The notes: generated by a model from the letters alone, not told the origin. A DNA stretch of 64,000 nt from an uncultured Clostridium sp. (GCA_947571115.1 CANOWW010000003.1:1-64000); one strand, 5' to 3'; shown: positions 26,530 to 35,499, numbered from the stretch's first letter. Numbers and translations: made by a program.

Positions 26530-28062
26530 CTAAATATTGATTGAAATATTTTTATCATCATAAGTGAGGATTCCATTTTCTAAAGATTGAATCTCAAACG
26601 TATCATTTCCTGTCAAAATTATGCCTTTGGTTTGTTGTTTCAAATCATAATAATAAAGCCCCTTTTTCTCAACACTATAAATAAAATAATCCTCTTTTGC
26701 CCAAATGTAAGATTGGATGCTTTCCTTTAATTCACAATTGGGATATGCTGCATTTTGAGAAACAAAATAAATTGCTGTTATTTTATCATTTGAGACATCT
26801 GCATAATAATCATAAACTTCTCCTCGATTTCTTATGTGTTCTGCTTCAAATTTAGCTTTATATTCTTGGCACTTATCTTGCATACTACGCCTATTTTCCA
26901 GTCTTCTTAATTCCGCCTCATAAACATTGTCAATTTGCAGCCTAGCAATAAACTCCGTGCTCTTTAAATATTGCTCAATCTCTTCACTAGCAACTCCAAC
27001 ATTATTATATAAAACAATTCCACTCAAACCGTCATCATTGATTTTAATATCAATTCCTTTTTGCGGATAAGACAAAAATACACGATTGGCATCATATTGA
27101 TAAGTTTCATAATCTGGCCAAATATCCGTTAGCTCATTCATAAACTCAAGCACTGAATATTCCTGACTTAAGAATCGATTTGCTAATTCAAAAAAATCTT
27201 CAAACCCAGTTTCTACCGTATTTCGATAAACAGAAATTTGGTCCTCTTCAAAAAATAGATATATGTCACTGCTTTTGTAACCAATCACACTTTCATCTTC
27301 ATTTTTGAAAGTAGGAACTCCTAGTTCTCTTTCTATTATATCACGTTTTTCACCAACAGTAAAGCCATTTACGACAGTTTCTGTATAATTCTTTGTAAAA
27401 ATAATATTATAAATTTTTCCATCAATTTTCCTAACTTCTAATCCTTCATCAAAATAGACATAATAATTTTGAAAAATGCTTTCTCTTGTGCCAAAATCAA
27501 TCTCTGGTTTCCATTGATTTTGAATACATTGCACAAGTTCTGGCGCTTGTATTGCTATTTCTGTATTCGGAATTTGCGCATATTCTTCCAAATTTTTTTG
27601 CGAATTATAATAAATAAAATAATCTTCCCTTCCGTTAATCCATATTTTCTGAAGCTTACGATTAGCACAAATCACTCGGATTTCGATTGGCTCACTTTTT
27701 TGTTCGTCTAACAAACGAAAATTTTTGTATGACAAACATTTTGCAACCTCTTCTATTACTTGATAATAGTAATTTTCTTGGCTTACCTCTCCTTCATTCA
27801 AAGCATGACCAAAATCCACATATATATCATATTCAAACCCCTCTTCTGTACTATTTTTCACTTGAACCAACGTACAATCCACATTTTCCAAGGCTTGTTT
27901 AAGGCTCTCTTCTAAATGATATTTCGGTTTCTTTCTCGCATTCTGCATTCCTGCCAAAACCACTAAAAGCAACAACAAAACAATTGCTAGTAACAGAACC
28001 ACAAATAAAACTTTATTTTTTACCATTTGTTTCTTTTGATTGACATACTTTTCCTTTGGCAT
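26530..28062 (-). CDS. T4SS-locus membrane-anchored protein, function unknown
   Basis: 510 residues. A short basic cytoplasmic end and one strong helix (VLFVVLLLAIVLLLLLVVLAG) precede an extracellular region with repeated short strands: YYQVIEEVAKCLSYKNFRLL, WINGREDYFIYY, the ERELGVPTF hinge, and a final block with aromatic strands (AKEDYFIYSVEKKGLYYYDL). The end of the protein resembles a small propeller-like or DUF5050-like arrangement, but I do not recognise the family. Tight spacing (11 bases on each side) to the two VirB6-like genes puts it in the secretion operon. Confidence 0.7.
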   Translation of the reverse strand: MPKEKYVNQKKQMVKNKVLFVVLLLAIVLLLLLVVLAGMQNARKKPKYHLEESLKQALENVDCTLVQVKNSTEEGFEYDIYVDFGHALNEGEVSQENYYYQVIEEVAKCLSYKNFRLLDEQKSEPIEIRVICANRKLQKIWINGREDYFIYYNSQKNLEEYAQIPNTEIAIQAPELVQCIQNQWKPEIDFGTRESIFQNYYVYFDEGLEVRKIDGKIYNIIFTKNYTETVVNGFTVGEKRDIIERELGVPTFKNEDESVIGYKSSDIYLFFEEDQISVYRNTVETGFEDFFELANRFLSQEYSVLEFMNELTDIWPDYETYQYDANRVFLSYPQKGIDIKINDDGLSGIVLYNNVGVASEEIEQYLKSTEFIARLQIDNVYEAELRRLENRRSMQDKCQEYKAKFEAEHIRNRGEVYDYYADVSNDKITAIYFVSQNAAYPNCELKESIQSYIWAKEDYFIYSVEKKGLYYYDLKQQTKGIILTGNDTFEIQSLENGILTYDDKNISINI

Positions 28063-28073
28063 TTAGAATTCCA

Positions 28074-29237
28074 CTAATCCTTTCTTTGTTCATCAATTGG
28101 CTTCAAACTCGTTACTTTTCTCAAATCGAATAAACGTAAAATAATTTTTTCGATTTTCGTCAAAACTAGCAAAAATGCAAACGCTACCCAAATTGACTGT
28201 TTCGCAATTTCTCCAGCTGTGTACATAAAAACCAAATAAATAATTCCATGAATTGGCTGAATAAACACATTCATCATCATTTCATTCAGCCAAACTGAAA
28301 ACGCTTGTGCCTTACCATCGCCAATTTTGTCAATCGGATAAGTAACCGTAATAATCGGTGCTATCAAAATCAAAAAACCTACTGTAATGAGCCTTTTGTA
28401 ATATAACAAGAAAAATTTCGTTTGTATGTAAACAAGAACCCAAAACATCACAGAATACATCACATAATTCCAGCCAGCCTTTCCTAGCATAGCACCTTGT
28501 ATCTCTGTTAAAATTTGCGCCTCAAAAGTAATATCTCCACTTGCTTCCAAAATCCCTTTTAAATTGTAAACCAGATTTCCAAATAATTTTCCAACGCCCA
28601 ATATTACCACAATAATGTATTGCAACAAAAACAATATCACCATGCTTTCCACCCAGCCAATCAGCATTTTTTTGTATTTTGCCTTGTCATCAGCAATGGT
28701 TGATATTGCCATTCGGATGCCTACATAAATCAAAACTAGCAATGCAATCGCAATCGCAATTAATCTCAATATGTAATAATATTTTGCAACACTTTTTCTC
28801 AAGGAAAGAATCATGTCTGCATCAGAAGTGAAAGTTTGTTCATAGTCTCCTGTTCCAATTGTATATTGATACGGTTCACTGATATTAAAATAGTTCACAT
28901 CAAAAATTGCAATTTCGCCAAATACTGCTTTTTGAATCAAGAAATTTTCTCCAACACAAGCACTCATCAGCACTCGAATCATTGCAGGAAAGAAATTAAA
29001 AAATGCTGATAAAATTCCTGCAATCGTTCCAAATAACGTGCTAAACGCAGTCAATACAAGATTGACACCATTTCCGCCATACTCAGCCACGCCATCTAGC
29101 AAAATTTTGGATACATCAGCTGATGACAAATCTGGATCATCCTGCGTATAGCTTGAATCGCTTGCATACACATGATTGCAAAATATGAAATTAAACAAAA
29201 GTGTTGCTACTAACAGCATGCTAATTAATTTCTTCAT
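28074..29237 (-). CDS. VirB6/TrbL-like channel protein, compact copy
   Basis: 387 residues. A cleavable signal-like N-terminus (MLLVATLLFNFIFCNHVYAS) precedes seven or so membrane helices. The shared module appears as KSVAKYYYILRLIA ... LIYVGIRMAISTIADDKAKY near residue 150, followed by KFFLLYYKRLITVGFLILIA and PIITVTYPIDKIGDGKAQA near residue 295. It has no cytoplasmic tail, so it shows the minimal core of this family; the other two copies add tails. It is directly downstream of virB4 after a 59-base gap. Confidence 0.78.
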   Translation of the reverse strand: MKKLISMLLVATLLFNFIFCNHVYASDSSYTQDDPDLSSADVSKILLDGVAEYGGNGVNLVLTAFSTLFGTIAGILSAFFNFFPAMIRVLMSACVGENFLIQKAVFGEIAIFDVNYFNISEPYQYTIGTGDYEQTFTSDADMILSLRKSVAKYYYILRLIAIAIALLVLIYVGIRMAISTIADDKAKYKKMLIGWVESMVILFLLQYIIVVILGVGKLFGNLVYNLKGILEASGDITFEAQILTEIQGAMLGKAGWNYVMYSVMFWVLVYIQTKFFLLYYKRLITVGFLILIAPIITVTYPIDKIGDGKAQAFSVWLNEMMMNVFIQPIHGIIYLVFMYTAGEIAKQSIWVAFAFLLVLTKIEKIILRLFDLRKVTSLKPIDEQRKD

Positions 29238-29296
29238 TCATATCCTCTCTACAAAATTTATTGTTGTCCTGCTCTTTCCATTGCACTCAAAATTTC

Positions 29297-31267
29297 TCAC
29301 GCTTTTATATGATTTAAATTGGTCTCCACAAATTCAAATTCCTTGCTGGTTGGTTGAATTGCCAAAATAGCTGAATCGCCACCAACTCGAAGCAGTCCTT
29401 CGCCTCGCCCACAAGTAATCAAGAAACTTGCTTCTCCTTCACTTAATTTAAAAACTTCTTTCAAATACTCAATTTCTGATTTATCTTGTGCCAAAAACAA
29501 TTTCGTCTCTGACGAAGTCAAAATAGCTTGCGCTTCTGGCTTTTCATAAAAATCCTGAAATTTCTGCGAAATAACAGCCAATGACACATTTCTTTTTCTG
29601 GCACGTCTTGCCATGGTATTTAAGAAATCCACTGCTTCTGGAAGTGGCAACATCATCCAAGCCTCATCAATCAAAACTCTCTTTTTCGCAGCCTTTGCTT
29701 TATCTTCACTATTTTTCTTCACATATTTTTCCCAAACCCAAGAAAGCAAAATTTGTTGCGCAAGCGGTCTTGCAAATCTTTCCTCCAATTGAGAAATATC
29801 CAAATTAATAAATGGCACACCATCTAACAATTCAAAAGTCGACTGCCCGTCAAAATACGCCATTTGCCCATGCAATTCCCTCACATATTGCTTCATAACT
29901 TTGACCAAATAGCTATAATGGAAGCGGTAATCTGGATTTTCATTTTCCTGCGCTTTTCGGCAAATTCTTCGGTACCAGGACCCAATGGTTGGCATTTGTT
30001 TTTTGACTTTTCCCAAATAATTTTGTTGCAACATATCCACACGGCTTCCACTCGTATTTTCGTACAAACTTTCGACTGTGCTATTAATGCCACGCCCAAC
30101 ATATTCCTCCAAAACCGACTCTGAAATAATTTGTTTCGTAAGCTCATTTACTTCTGCACTTCCTGTACTTCCTCTTGCCATCGTAAGAAGCCCTTGTGTC
30201 ACGTCTTCTACCTTATTTTCCACACTCACAATCGTTCTTTCTTTTCCTGTAATTTCATCTTTTACGGTTTCGGGCTCAATGTCAAATAAATTGATAACTG
30301 TTTTGGAAGTCGGACTAATGACCACATTCACTCCACCTAAAGACTCTGCCACAGAGCCATATTCGCCTTCAGCGTCTAAAGCCAAACTTTCAATTCCCAT
30401 TAAAATCGATGAACGAGCCGACAATGTTTTAATCGTAACAGATTTACCAGCACCAGATTTACCAAAAATAATCATGTTGTAATTCGTCAATTTTGAACTA
30501 AAATTGTCATACAAAATTGGCAAACCAGTTTGCTTGTTAAATCCTAATGGAATTCCGTTTTCATGCCCAACATCTGAATTGAAAAATGGAAATACAGTTG
30601 ACATTGCTCTTCTGTCAAATGTATGTGATTTATTCAATTTATTATCTACAAACGGCATATTAGAACGAAACGCCTCATCTTGCATTGCCCAAGCAGGCTT
30701 AATATCAATCAAATTCTTTGACATTTCATTAGATAACAATTCTGTGTAACGATCCAATTCCTCCATGCTATACGCGAAAATTGTCGAAATAATCGTGCTA
30801 TCAAACAACTTATTAAATCCAGCTGCAATCGCATCTCTTAGTTCCTCTGCCTCCGCTCTTTTTTGCGCAATAATTCTCTCTCTGTTGATGTCGCCTCTGT
30901 CCTGCGCCACAACCCTTTCTGACTCCAACTCATTAATCGTCCTGTTCAAATCTGTTTGCGAAGCTGCTTCACTAATTGGATTAATAAAAACAGACACATT
31001 AATATCACCAAATGTGTACATACCTCGCAAAAACTCTGGGAACGTACACATTCTAGGCAATGCAGCTACAACCATACTTCTCGCATATCGTGTACGATTT
31101 GAGGCAATTTCGATATGGTTTGTATAACTTGCGTCAATTCCACCTGGCGCAATTAGATGCTTCAAAGTTTTTTCATCTTTCTTAAAAATACTTTTTTGCT
31201 CTTTTTCTTTGCTTACTTCAATTTCCAACTCATTGGTTGACTGCGCTTTTTTCTTACTTCCAAACAT
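29297..31267 (-). CDS. virB4: VirB4/TraC-family T4SS ATPase (C-terminal motor part)
   Basis: 656 residues. The Walker A, IIFGKSGAGKSVTIKTL, lies near residue 272, and the Walker B, KKRVLIDEAWMMLP, near residue 533, followed by ARRARKRNVSLAVISQKFQD, a typical VirB4 sensor region. The N-terminal 60 residues are charged, then FPEFLRGMYTFGDINVSVFI leads in. The canonical VirB4 N-terminal domain is largely missing here and seems to be carried by the separate 448-residue protein encoded just upstream. It powers assembly and transport at the inner membrane. ATG at 31267 after GGGAGG. Confidence 0.93.
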   Translation of the reverse strand: MFGSKKKAQSTNELEIEVSKEKEQKSIFKKDEKTLKHLIAPGGIDASYTNHIEIASNRTRYARSMVVAALPRMCTFPEFLRGMYTFGDINVSVFINPISEAASQTDLNRTINELESERVVAQDRGDINRERIIAQKRAEAEELRDAIAAGFNKLFDSTIISTIFAYSMEELDRYTELLSNEMSKNLIDIKPAWAMQDEAFRSNMPFVDNKLNKSHTFDRRAMSTVFPFFNSDVGHENGIPLGFNKQTGLPILYDNFSSKLTNYNMIIFGKSGAGKSVTIKTLSARSSILMGIESLALDAEGEYGSVAESLGGVNVVISPTSKTVINLFDIEPETVKDEITGKERTIVSVENKVEDVTQGLLTMARGSTGSAEVNELTKQIISESVLEEYVGRGINSTVESLYENTSGSRVDMLQQNYLGKVKKQMPTIGSWYRRICRKAQENENPDYRFHYSYLVKVMKQYVRELHGQMAYFDGQSTFELLDGVPFINLDISQLEERFARPLAQQILLSWVWEKYVKKNSEDKAKAAKKRVLIDEAWMMLPLPEAVDFLNTMARRARKRNVSLAVISQKFQDFYEKPEAQAILTSSETKLFLAQDKSEIEYLKEVFKLSEGEASFLITCGRGEGLLRVGGDSAILAIQPTSKEFEFVETNLNHIKA

Positions 31268-31284
31268 CTTTTATTCCTCCCTTT

Positions 31285-32631
31285 TCATTCGTCTTCTGTT
31301 ACTCTTTTGACAACCTTTCTCTGTGGAGCCACAGTTTGCGCTCTCCCTTCCGGTCTTACCACTGGCTGCTGTTTTGTTCCCTGCGACACAGTTCTTGTTC
31401 TCTGCGCTACTCTTGTTCTTTTGGCTAATTCTGGATTGGTTGCAGTTTTTGTTTTTTCTCCTTTTTGCGAACTTTTGGCAACATTTTGTTTTGCAATCTC
31501 AAATACCCTTGCATTTAGCTGGTCTTCATAGGCATCCAAAAGCTCGTTTGCTTTTTCTTTTACTCTTTCGGTTTTTAATCTCTCTTTTTCCAAATCCTCA
31601 ATCTGTTTTTGCTTATCCGCCTTCAAAATGCTATCTGTTGCCAAATCAATTGCCTCAATATTAATTTCGCGGTCCAATTTTTCTTGTCTTTTTTGCAAAA
31701 CATCTTTGCTAGTGCTATATAGCGCATCATATTGTGCATCTAGTGCTTTGGTCAATTGATAAATTTCGGATTCGTCTCGATTATAAGCAATATACAATAA
31801 CTCTGCCAACTCTTCTGAATCCAAAATTCGACTCGTTACCTGCGAACTCGCCAAACTGCTAGAAACATTTTGGCATCTCGTATAAAGTTCTGAAAAACAC
31901 ATATTGTCTAATTCGTCTTTTGAGTAATTTTCCAAATTGCCCCCCAGTTCGCTGATAAAATAAGAAACCACCACATAGGTTCTTTGCTGCAAAATATTTT
32001 GGTTAGAATTTAAGCGCTCTACATAATCTGTAATATCCATTCCATAGTCTAAAACATTTTGTTTTCTACGTTTCTCAAATTCCAACATTTCCTGTTCTCC
32101 TCGGTTGCCATTTCTCTTTGCTTGCATTAATTTCACATTAATTCTCTCAATATCGCTATTGACATTCCCTACTCTTTCTTTATAATCCGAAATAATTTCC
32201 TTTAAATTCAAAGTTCTACTTTGCACATATAACTGAATCGGAAATCTTAGTGTGTTCAAAAACTGAACAAATCCCTCTTCAACCGCTATTTTTTCCTGCT
32301 CAGACATCAAATCATAATTTACACCATTACACTGCAAAATCATAACATATTGTGTTTTATTCTTACGGACAATCATGTTGTCCACAATTTCGTCAAATTC
32401 CATAAAATCAAAAACCGATTCTTGTGTCAAAACTCCCTGAAATCTACCATGATTATCGATTTTCTTTTCTTCCGCCTTCGACTTTTGCTCATTCTCTGAA
32501 TAAAAAATGGCTGACGAATCCTCTACTTTTTTCTTTTTGGGTCTTATCAAATACAAATAAAACATCGCTAGCAAAAACATCACAAAAATGATAACACCAA
32601 TCATAATTTGTAAAACTAGAATAATATCCAT
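31285..32631 (-). CDS. Membrane protein with VirB4 N-terminal-like domain
   Basis: 448 residues. One N-terminal helix (IMIGVIIFVMFLLAMFYLYL) is followed by a domain containing NKTQYVMILQCNGVNYDLMS and EEGFVQFLNTLRFPIQLYVQ, which is characteristic of the N-terminal domain of TraC/VirB4-type ATPases. A long coiled coil follows, with a basic, low-complexity tail (RTRVAQRTRTVSQGTKQQP). No P-loop is present. Sitting immediately before virB4 with 17 bases between, it probably supplies in trans the membrane-docking half of VirB4. It directly abuts the PrgI stop. Confidence 0.7.
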   Translation of the reverse strand: MDIILVLQIMIGVIIFVMFLLAMFYLYLIRPKKKKVEDSSAIFYSENEQKSKAEEKKIDNHGRFQGVLTQESVFDFMEFDEIVDNMIVRKNKTQYVMILQCNGVNYDLMSEQEKIAVEEGFVQFLNTLRFPIQLYVQSRTLNLKEIISDYKERVGNVNSDIERINVKLMQAKRNGNRGEQEMLEFEKRRKQNVLDYGMDITDYVERLNSNQNILQQRTYVVVSYFISELGGNLENYSKDELDNMCFSELYTRCQNVSSSLASSQVTSRILDSEELAELLYIAYNRDESEIYQLTKALDAQYDALYSTSKDVLQKRQEKLDREINIEAIDLATDSILKADKQKQIEDLEKERLKTERVKEKANELLDAYEDQLNARVFEIAKQNVAKSSQKGEKTKTATNPELAKRTRVAQRTRTVSQGTKQQPVVRPEGRAQTVAPQRKVVKRVTEDE

Positions 32632-32979
32632 CTATTTTTCCTCCTTTGTATTGCTCTCGTAATAGGTATAAATTTTACGGTTTTTCTTAAATTTTATATA
32701 ACGAATAATAATTTCGCTAATTGGCTCTCCACCAATTTTTTTCGTCACAGGAATACTCGCAATCGTAGGGATTTTAACAGCCCCAATAATGTAACCAATA
32801 ATCGCAAAAATTGCCATAATCACAATCCCCACTGTTTTTAGTGACAACGCCGAAAACAAGAACAAAAACAATGCTCCAATTCCCGCCCCAATCGCAGTTG
32901 TGATTAAAGACTTGATAGAAAAAATATATAAAATTCTCGTTTCTCCTTTATAATTACGTGGTATGTAATACGTCCCCAT
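32632..32979 (-). CDS. prgI: PrgI-family T4SS membrane protein (VirB3-like)
   Basis: 115 residues with two transmembrane helices in the first 70 (LITTAIGAGIGALFLFLFSA; TVGIVIMAIFAIIGYIIGAV) and a cytoplasmic tail with KKIGGEPISEIIIRYIKFKK, the signature of PrgI-family proteins of Gram-positive conjugation systems. They occupy the VirB3 place beside VirB4, as here. Confidence 0.88.
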   Translation of the reverse strand: MGTYYIPRNYKGETRILYIFSIKSLITTAIGAGIGALFLFLFSALSLKTVGIVIMAIFAIIGYIIGAVKIPTIASIPVTKKIGGEPISEIIIRYIKFKKNRKIYTYYESNTKEEK

Positions 32980-33021
32980 TCTTCTATTCCTCCTTTGTTA
33001 ATTTTCCAACAATTTTAATGC

Positions 33022-33417
33022 TTAAAAATGTGATACCACTCTTAAAATGGCACTCCAAATTCCGTAAGCCCCAAAAATAACAATTCCTGCCACAACAACG
33101 CCGATTAATTGTTGCTTTAATGCGGCTTGTTTATCTGGTGGCGAAACTAGATATTTAATTCCCATATAAGAAATCACAGCAACCATCACGCCTGCGCCAA
33201 CCATTGTTAAAATTTGTCCCAAGCCCATAAAATTTTTTGTCACAGCTGCTTGTACCGGCCCTAAATCTCCAGCATTTTCTTTTCCAATATCTAAAAAATC
33301 TGTCGACTCTTTGTCTAACGATTTTAAATCAATAGCATATACGCTATTTGAATTCCAAAAACTCAAAAATAAAATCGCCATAAACCCAATTATCATTATT
33401 CTTTTTGCAAATTTCAT
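33022..33417 (-). CDS. VirB2/TrbC-like pilin paralog 5
   Basis: 131 residues: a signal peptide (IMIIGFMAILFLSFWNSNSV), a short polar stretch, and two helices separated by YLVSPPDKQAALKQQ. It has the same two-helix layout and loop position as the four upstream copies, but the loop differs (PPDKQAALK in place of AxxEKADxK). It heads the core operon with PrgI and virB4 behind its own promoter, so it may be the major subunit. Confidence 0.75.
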   Translation of the reverse strand: MKFAKRIMIIGFMAILFLSFWNSNSVYAIDLKSLDKESTDFLDIGKENAGDLGPVQAAVTKNFMGLGQILTMVGAGVMVAVISYMGIKYLVSPPDKQAALKQQLIGVVVAGIVIFGAYGIWSAILRVVSHF

Positions 33418-33455
33418 TTTTTACCTACTTTCTAAAAACATACTATATCAATATT

Positions 33456-33484
33456 ATTATACTTTAAAATAATATTTTTTTCAA
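33456..33484 (-). promoter_or_regulatory. Internal promoter of the T4SS core operon
   Basis: TTGAAA (33479-33484), 17 bases, TATAAT (33456-33461) on the minus strand, in the only sizeable gap (169 bases) of the locus. It would drive pilin paralog 5, PrgI, virB4 and all genes down to 13282. Confidence 0.7.
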
Positions 33485-33586
33485 CATTTTTCGCGCATTT
33501 TTTGCATTTGTAATCAAAATGTAACAAAAGAGGCTGCAAAAACTTTTCTCGTTTTTTATCGCCCCTTCACAATAAACTTTATTCTA

Positions 33587-33973
33587 TTAATTCAATTCCA
33601 TACCAACATCAGCAATAATTCCAGCAATATTAGACGCAGCAAATAATAACACACAGCCTATCAAAATAGGAACTGCTGTCTTTTTATAATCCGCCTTTTC
33701 GCCGGGGCTTGCCAGCATATATTTCATTCCTAGCACAATTACCATAATAATCGCAATTCCTGAACCAACAATCTGAATCAATTTAATCACTGCATTTAGT
33801 ACATAACGAATACGACTACCCATTCCGTCCTCAGTTTTAACTTGGTTAATTTCTCCCATTCCACTAATTAAACTTTCCACATTCTCGTCCCCTGAAGCCA
33901 AAACACGACCTGAAAATACCATTACCAAAAACATCGCTACCAAAATCACAATCAAACATTTCTTCTTTTTCAT
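33587..33973 (-). CDS. VirB2/TrbC-like pilin paralog 4
   Basis: 128 residues. A signal peptide (LIVILVAMFLVMVFSGRVLA) leads to a mature part with two helices joined by GMKYMLASPGEKADYKKTAV; the second helix carries the shared ending LFAASNIAGII. The small two-helix build with a basic cytoplasmic loop is that of VirB2/TrbC pilins. Confidence 0.78.
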   Translation of the reverse strand: MKKKKCLIVILVAMFLVMVFSGRVLASGDENVESLISGMGEINQVKTEDGMGSRIRYVLNAVIKLIQIVGSGIAIIMVIVLGMKYMLASPGEKADYKKTAVPILIGCVLLFAASNIAGIIADVGMELN

Positions 33974-33979
33974 ATTTCC

Positions 33980-34369
33980 CTACTTTCCTATGCTTTGCGC
34001 AAACTTTCTCACTAATTCCAAAATCGAAGTAGACGCAACAACCACAATTGCACCAATCGCAAATGTGATGAGCTGCCCTTTGATATTCGCCTTTTCGCTT
34101 GGCGCAGCAGACATATATTTTATACCAAGCCATGTCAAAATAATCACAGAAAGGCTGACTGCAACAATTCTCACAGCTCCCAAAATCATCCCAATAATAT
34201 CAGTTGCAATCCTTTCTCCTCCTGACACATTTACGGGACCTGTATTCTTTCCATCAAATATCTGAGTTAAATCTCCGCCAGACGTCGCATATGTCATATT
34301 CACACAACAAAATAGTAAGCCGCAACTCATCAGCAATACCACAGTCAATTTCATTAATATTTTTCTCAT
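33980..34369 (-). CDS. VirB2/TrbC-like pilin paralog 3
   Basis: 129 residues: a signal peptide (LTVVLLMSCGLLFCCVNMTY), a polar section with FDGKNTGPVN, then two helices around GIKYMSAAPSEKANIKGQLI. It lies six bases upstream of paralog 4. Compared with its siblings the final helix reads VVASTSILELV in place of FAASNI. Confidence 0.78.
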   Translation of the reverse strand: MRKILMKLTVVLLMSCGLLFCCVNMTYATSGGDLTQIFDGKNTGPVNVSGGERIATDIIGMILGAVRIVAVSLSVIILTWLGIKYMSAAPSEKANIKGQLITFAIGAIVVVASTSILELVRKFAQSIGK

Positions 34370-34382
34370 TTTTTGCCTCCCT

Positions 34383-34769
34383 CTACTTTATGTTATCAGT
34401 TGCAAATTTAGCTATAATTGTTATAATATTCGTTGCAGCGAACAATATCACTGCCCCCACAATAAAGCCAGTAGCTGATTTCTTGAAATCAGCTTTTTCA
34501 CTTGGCGCAGCCAGCATGTACTTGGCTCCCATATAAGTTAGCATCACAATAGAAGTTCCCGTTCCTGCCATTTGCACCAAAAATATAATATTGGCAGCAA
34601 TTTCTCTTGTTTTCGTGGTAACCTCTTCATTTGCATTCCAATTATCATTTTTATCAGCACGTTGTAATATATCTGAATATTTATAATCTGCCTGTACTGT
34701 ATTTTGAAAACAGCCAAGCAGTCCCAATAAAGCAAATATCATGACTAAAATACTTAAAAATTTCTTCAT
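34383..34769 (-). CDS. VirB2/TrbC-like pilin paralog 2
   Basis: 128 residues from the ATG at 34769; a GTG three codons earlier overlaps the AAAGGTG ribosome-binding site and is not preferred. A signal helix precedes an Asn/Asp-rich part, then two helices around GAKYMLAAPSEKADFKKSAT, ending AVILFAATNIITII. It is closest in the loop to paralogs 1 and 4. Confidence 0.78.
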   Translation of the reverse strand: MKKFLSILVMIFALLGLLGCFQNTVQADYKYSDILQRADKNDNWNANEEVTTKTREIAANIIFLVQMAGTGTSIVMLTYMGAKYMLAAPSEKADFKKSATGFIVGAVILFAATNIITIIAKFATDNIK

Positions 34770-34783
34770 CTCTATCACCTTTT

Positions 34784-35165
34784 CTAAAGACTTTCCGCAA
34801 ATTTATAGACAATGGCAAGAACATTCGATGCCGCAAAAACCAGAATTGCCCCTACAATATAAATATACGCACTTTTCTTAAAATCCGCTTTTCCCTCAGG
34901 CGCTGCCATCATATATCTCACACCCAAGTAAGTCAGTGTCACAATCGCTGTTGCCGTTCCCGCAACTCTGATCACATTAATCGCTGTTCCGCATCACTCT
35001 TTTGACCTCTGGGTTCAATTTATCAGAGCCTTTTCCATCAAATCGTTCAAAATCGAAATTTCCAGGATTATCGTCATGAAAATCTGCCAAAGTCTCTTTC
35101 GGCATGATAAAACACACGCTCATTAAAACCAATATAGCAAAAACAATTTTTAAACTTCTTTTCAT
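34784..35165 (-). CDS. VirB2/TrbC-like pilin paralog 1 (+1 shift at CGG)
   Basis: The zero frame from the ATG at 35165 gives a signal peptide and polar segment (FDFERFDGKGSDKLNPEV) and stops after VM-R-NSD. The R is CGG at 34989-34991. Skipping one C reads VMGTAINVIRVAGTATAIVT and continues through GVRYMMAAPEGKADFKKSAY to LVFAASNVLAIV, 126 residues in all, the length and layout of the other four copies. So it is probably a working gene read through a frameshift. It is the first gene of the secretion locus. Confidence 0.8.
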
Positions 35166-35196
35166 TTCTATTCCTCCAATTTTTGCTTATACTTTT

Positions 35197-35225
35197 ATTT
35201 TACAATATTCGCGAAATTTTTTCAA
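35197..35225 (-). promoter_or_regulatory. Promoter of the T4SS pilin genes
   Basis: TTGAAA (35220-35225), 17 bases, TAAAAT (35197-35202) on the minus strand, about 30 bases upstream of the first pilin paralog. Confidence 0.65.
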
Positions 35226-35253
35226 TACTTTTTTGCAAAAATTAAATATTCTA

Positions 35254-35283
35254 TTTACACAATTCTATTTTTTGTGTTATAAT
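35254..35283 (+). promoter_or_regulatory. Promoter of the small plus-strand gene
   Basis: TTTACA (35254-35259), 18 bases, TATAAT (35278-35283), 22 bases before the ATG at 35306. It is divergent from the T4SS promoter. Confidence 0.65.
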
Positions 35284-35305
35284 AAATAAAATAGGAGTGA
35301 GAAAA

Positions 35306-35494
35306 ATGAAATTAAAAAATAAAAACAAAGAAACAAAGCCAAATGCCCCCGAAAAAAATGAAAATGAAATCGAAATCGTCATTGGAGATGACACCAATTT
35401 GACTATCTCTGATGTCGGCGATTGTGTGAATGAATTGCGTCCTAAAAAGCAAGAAAAAAACAATTTAGTCATTCCCAAAAATAAAAAGAAATAA
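35306..35494 (+). CDS. Small charged protein, function unknown
   Basis: 62 residues, Lys/Glu/Asn-rich, with a central acidic segment (EIEIVIGDDTNLTISDVGDC) between basic ends. No membrane helix. The ATG at 35306 follows TAGGAGTG; a longer in-frame ATG at 35297 overlaps that site. It has its own promoter and a strong terminator, which argues for a real gene. I do not recognise the family. Confidence 0.6.
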   Translation: MKLKNKNKETKPNAPEKNENEIEIVIGDDTNLTISDVGDCVNELRPKKQEKNNLVIPKNKKK

Positions 35495-35499
35495 TTTTT

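Noticed and set aside
13282-35165. Integrative conjugative element
   Set aside because: No integrase, relaxase, coupling protein, att repeats or composition break were seen at either end; kept instead as a resident T4SS locus, with the caveat that the window may hide missing parts.
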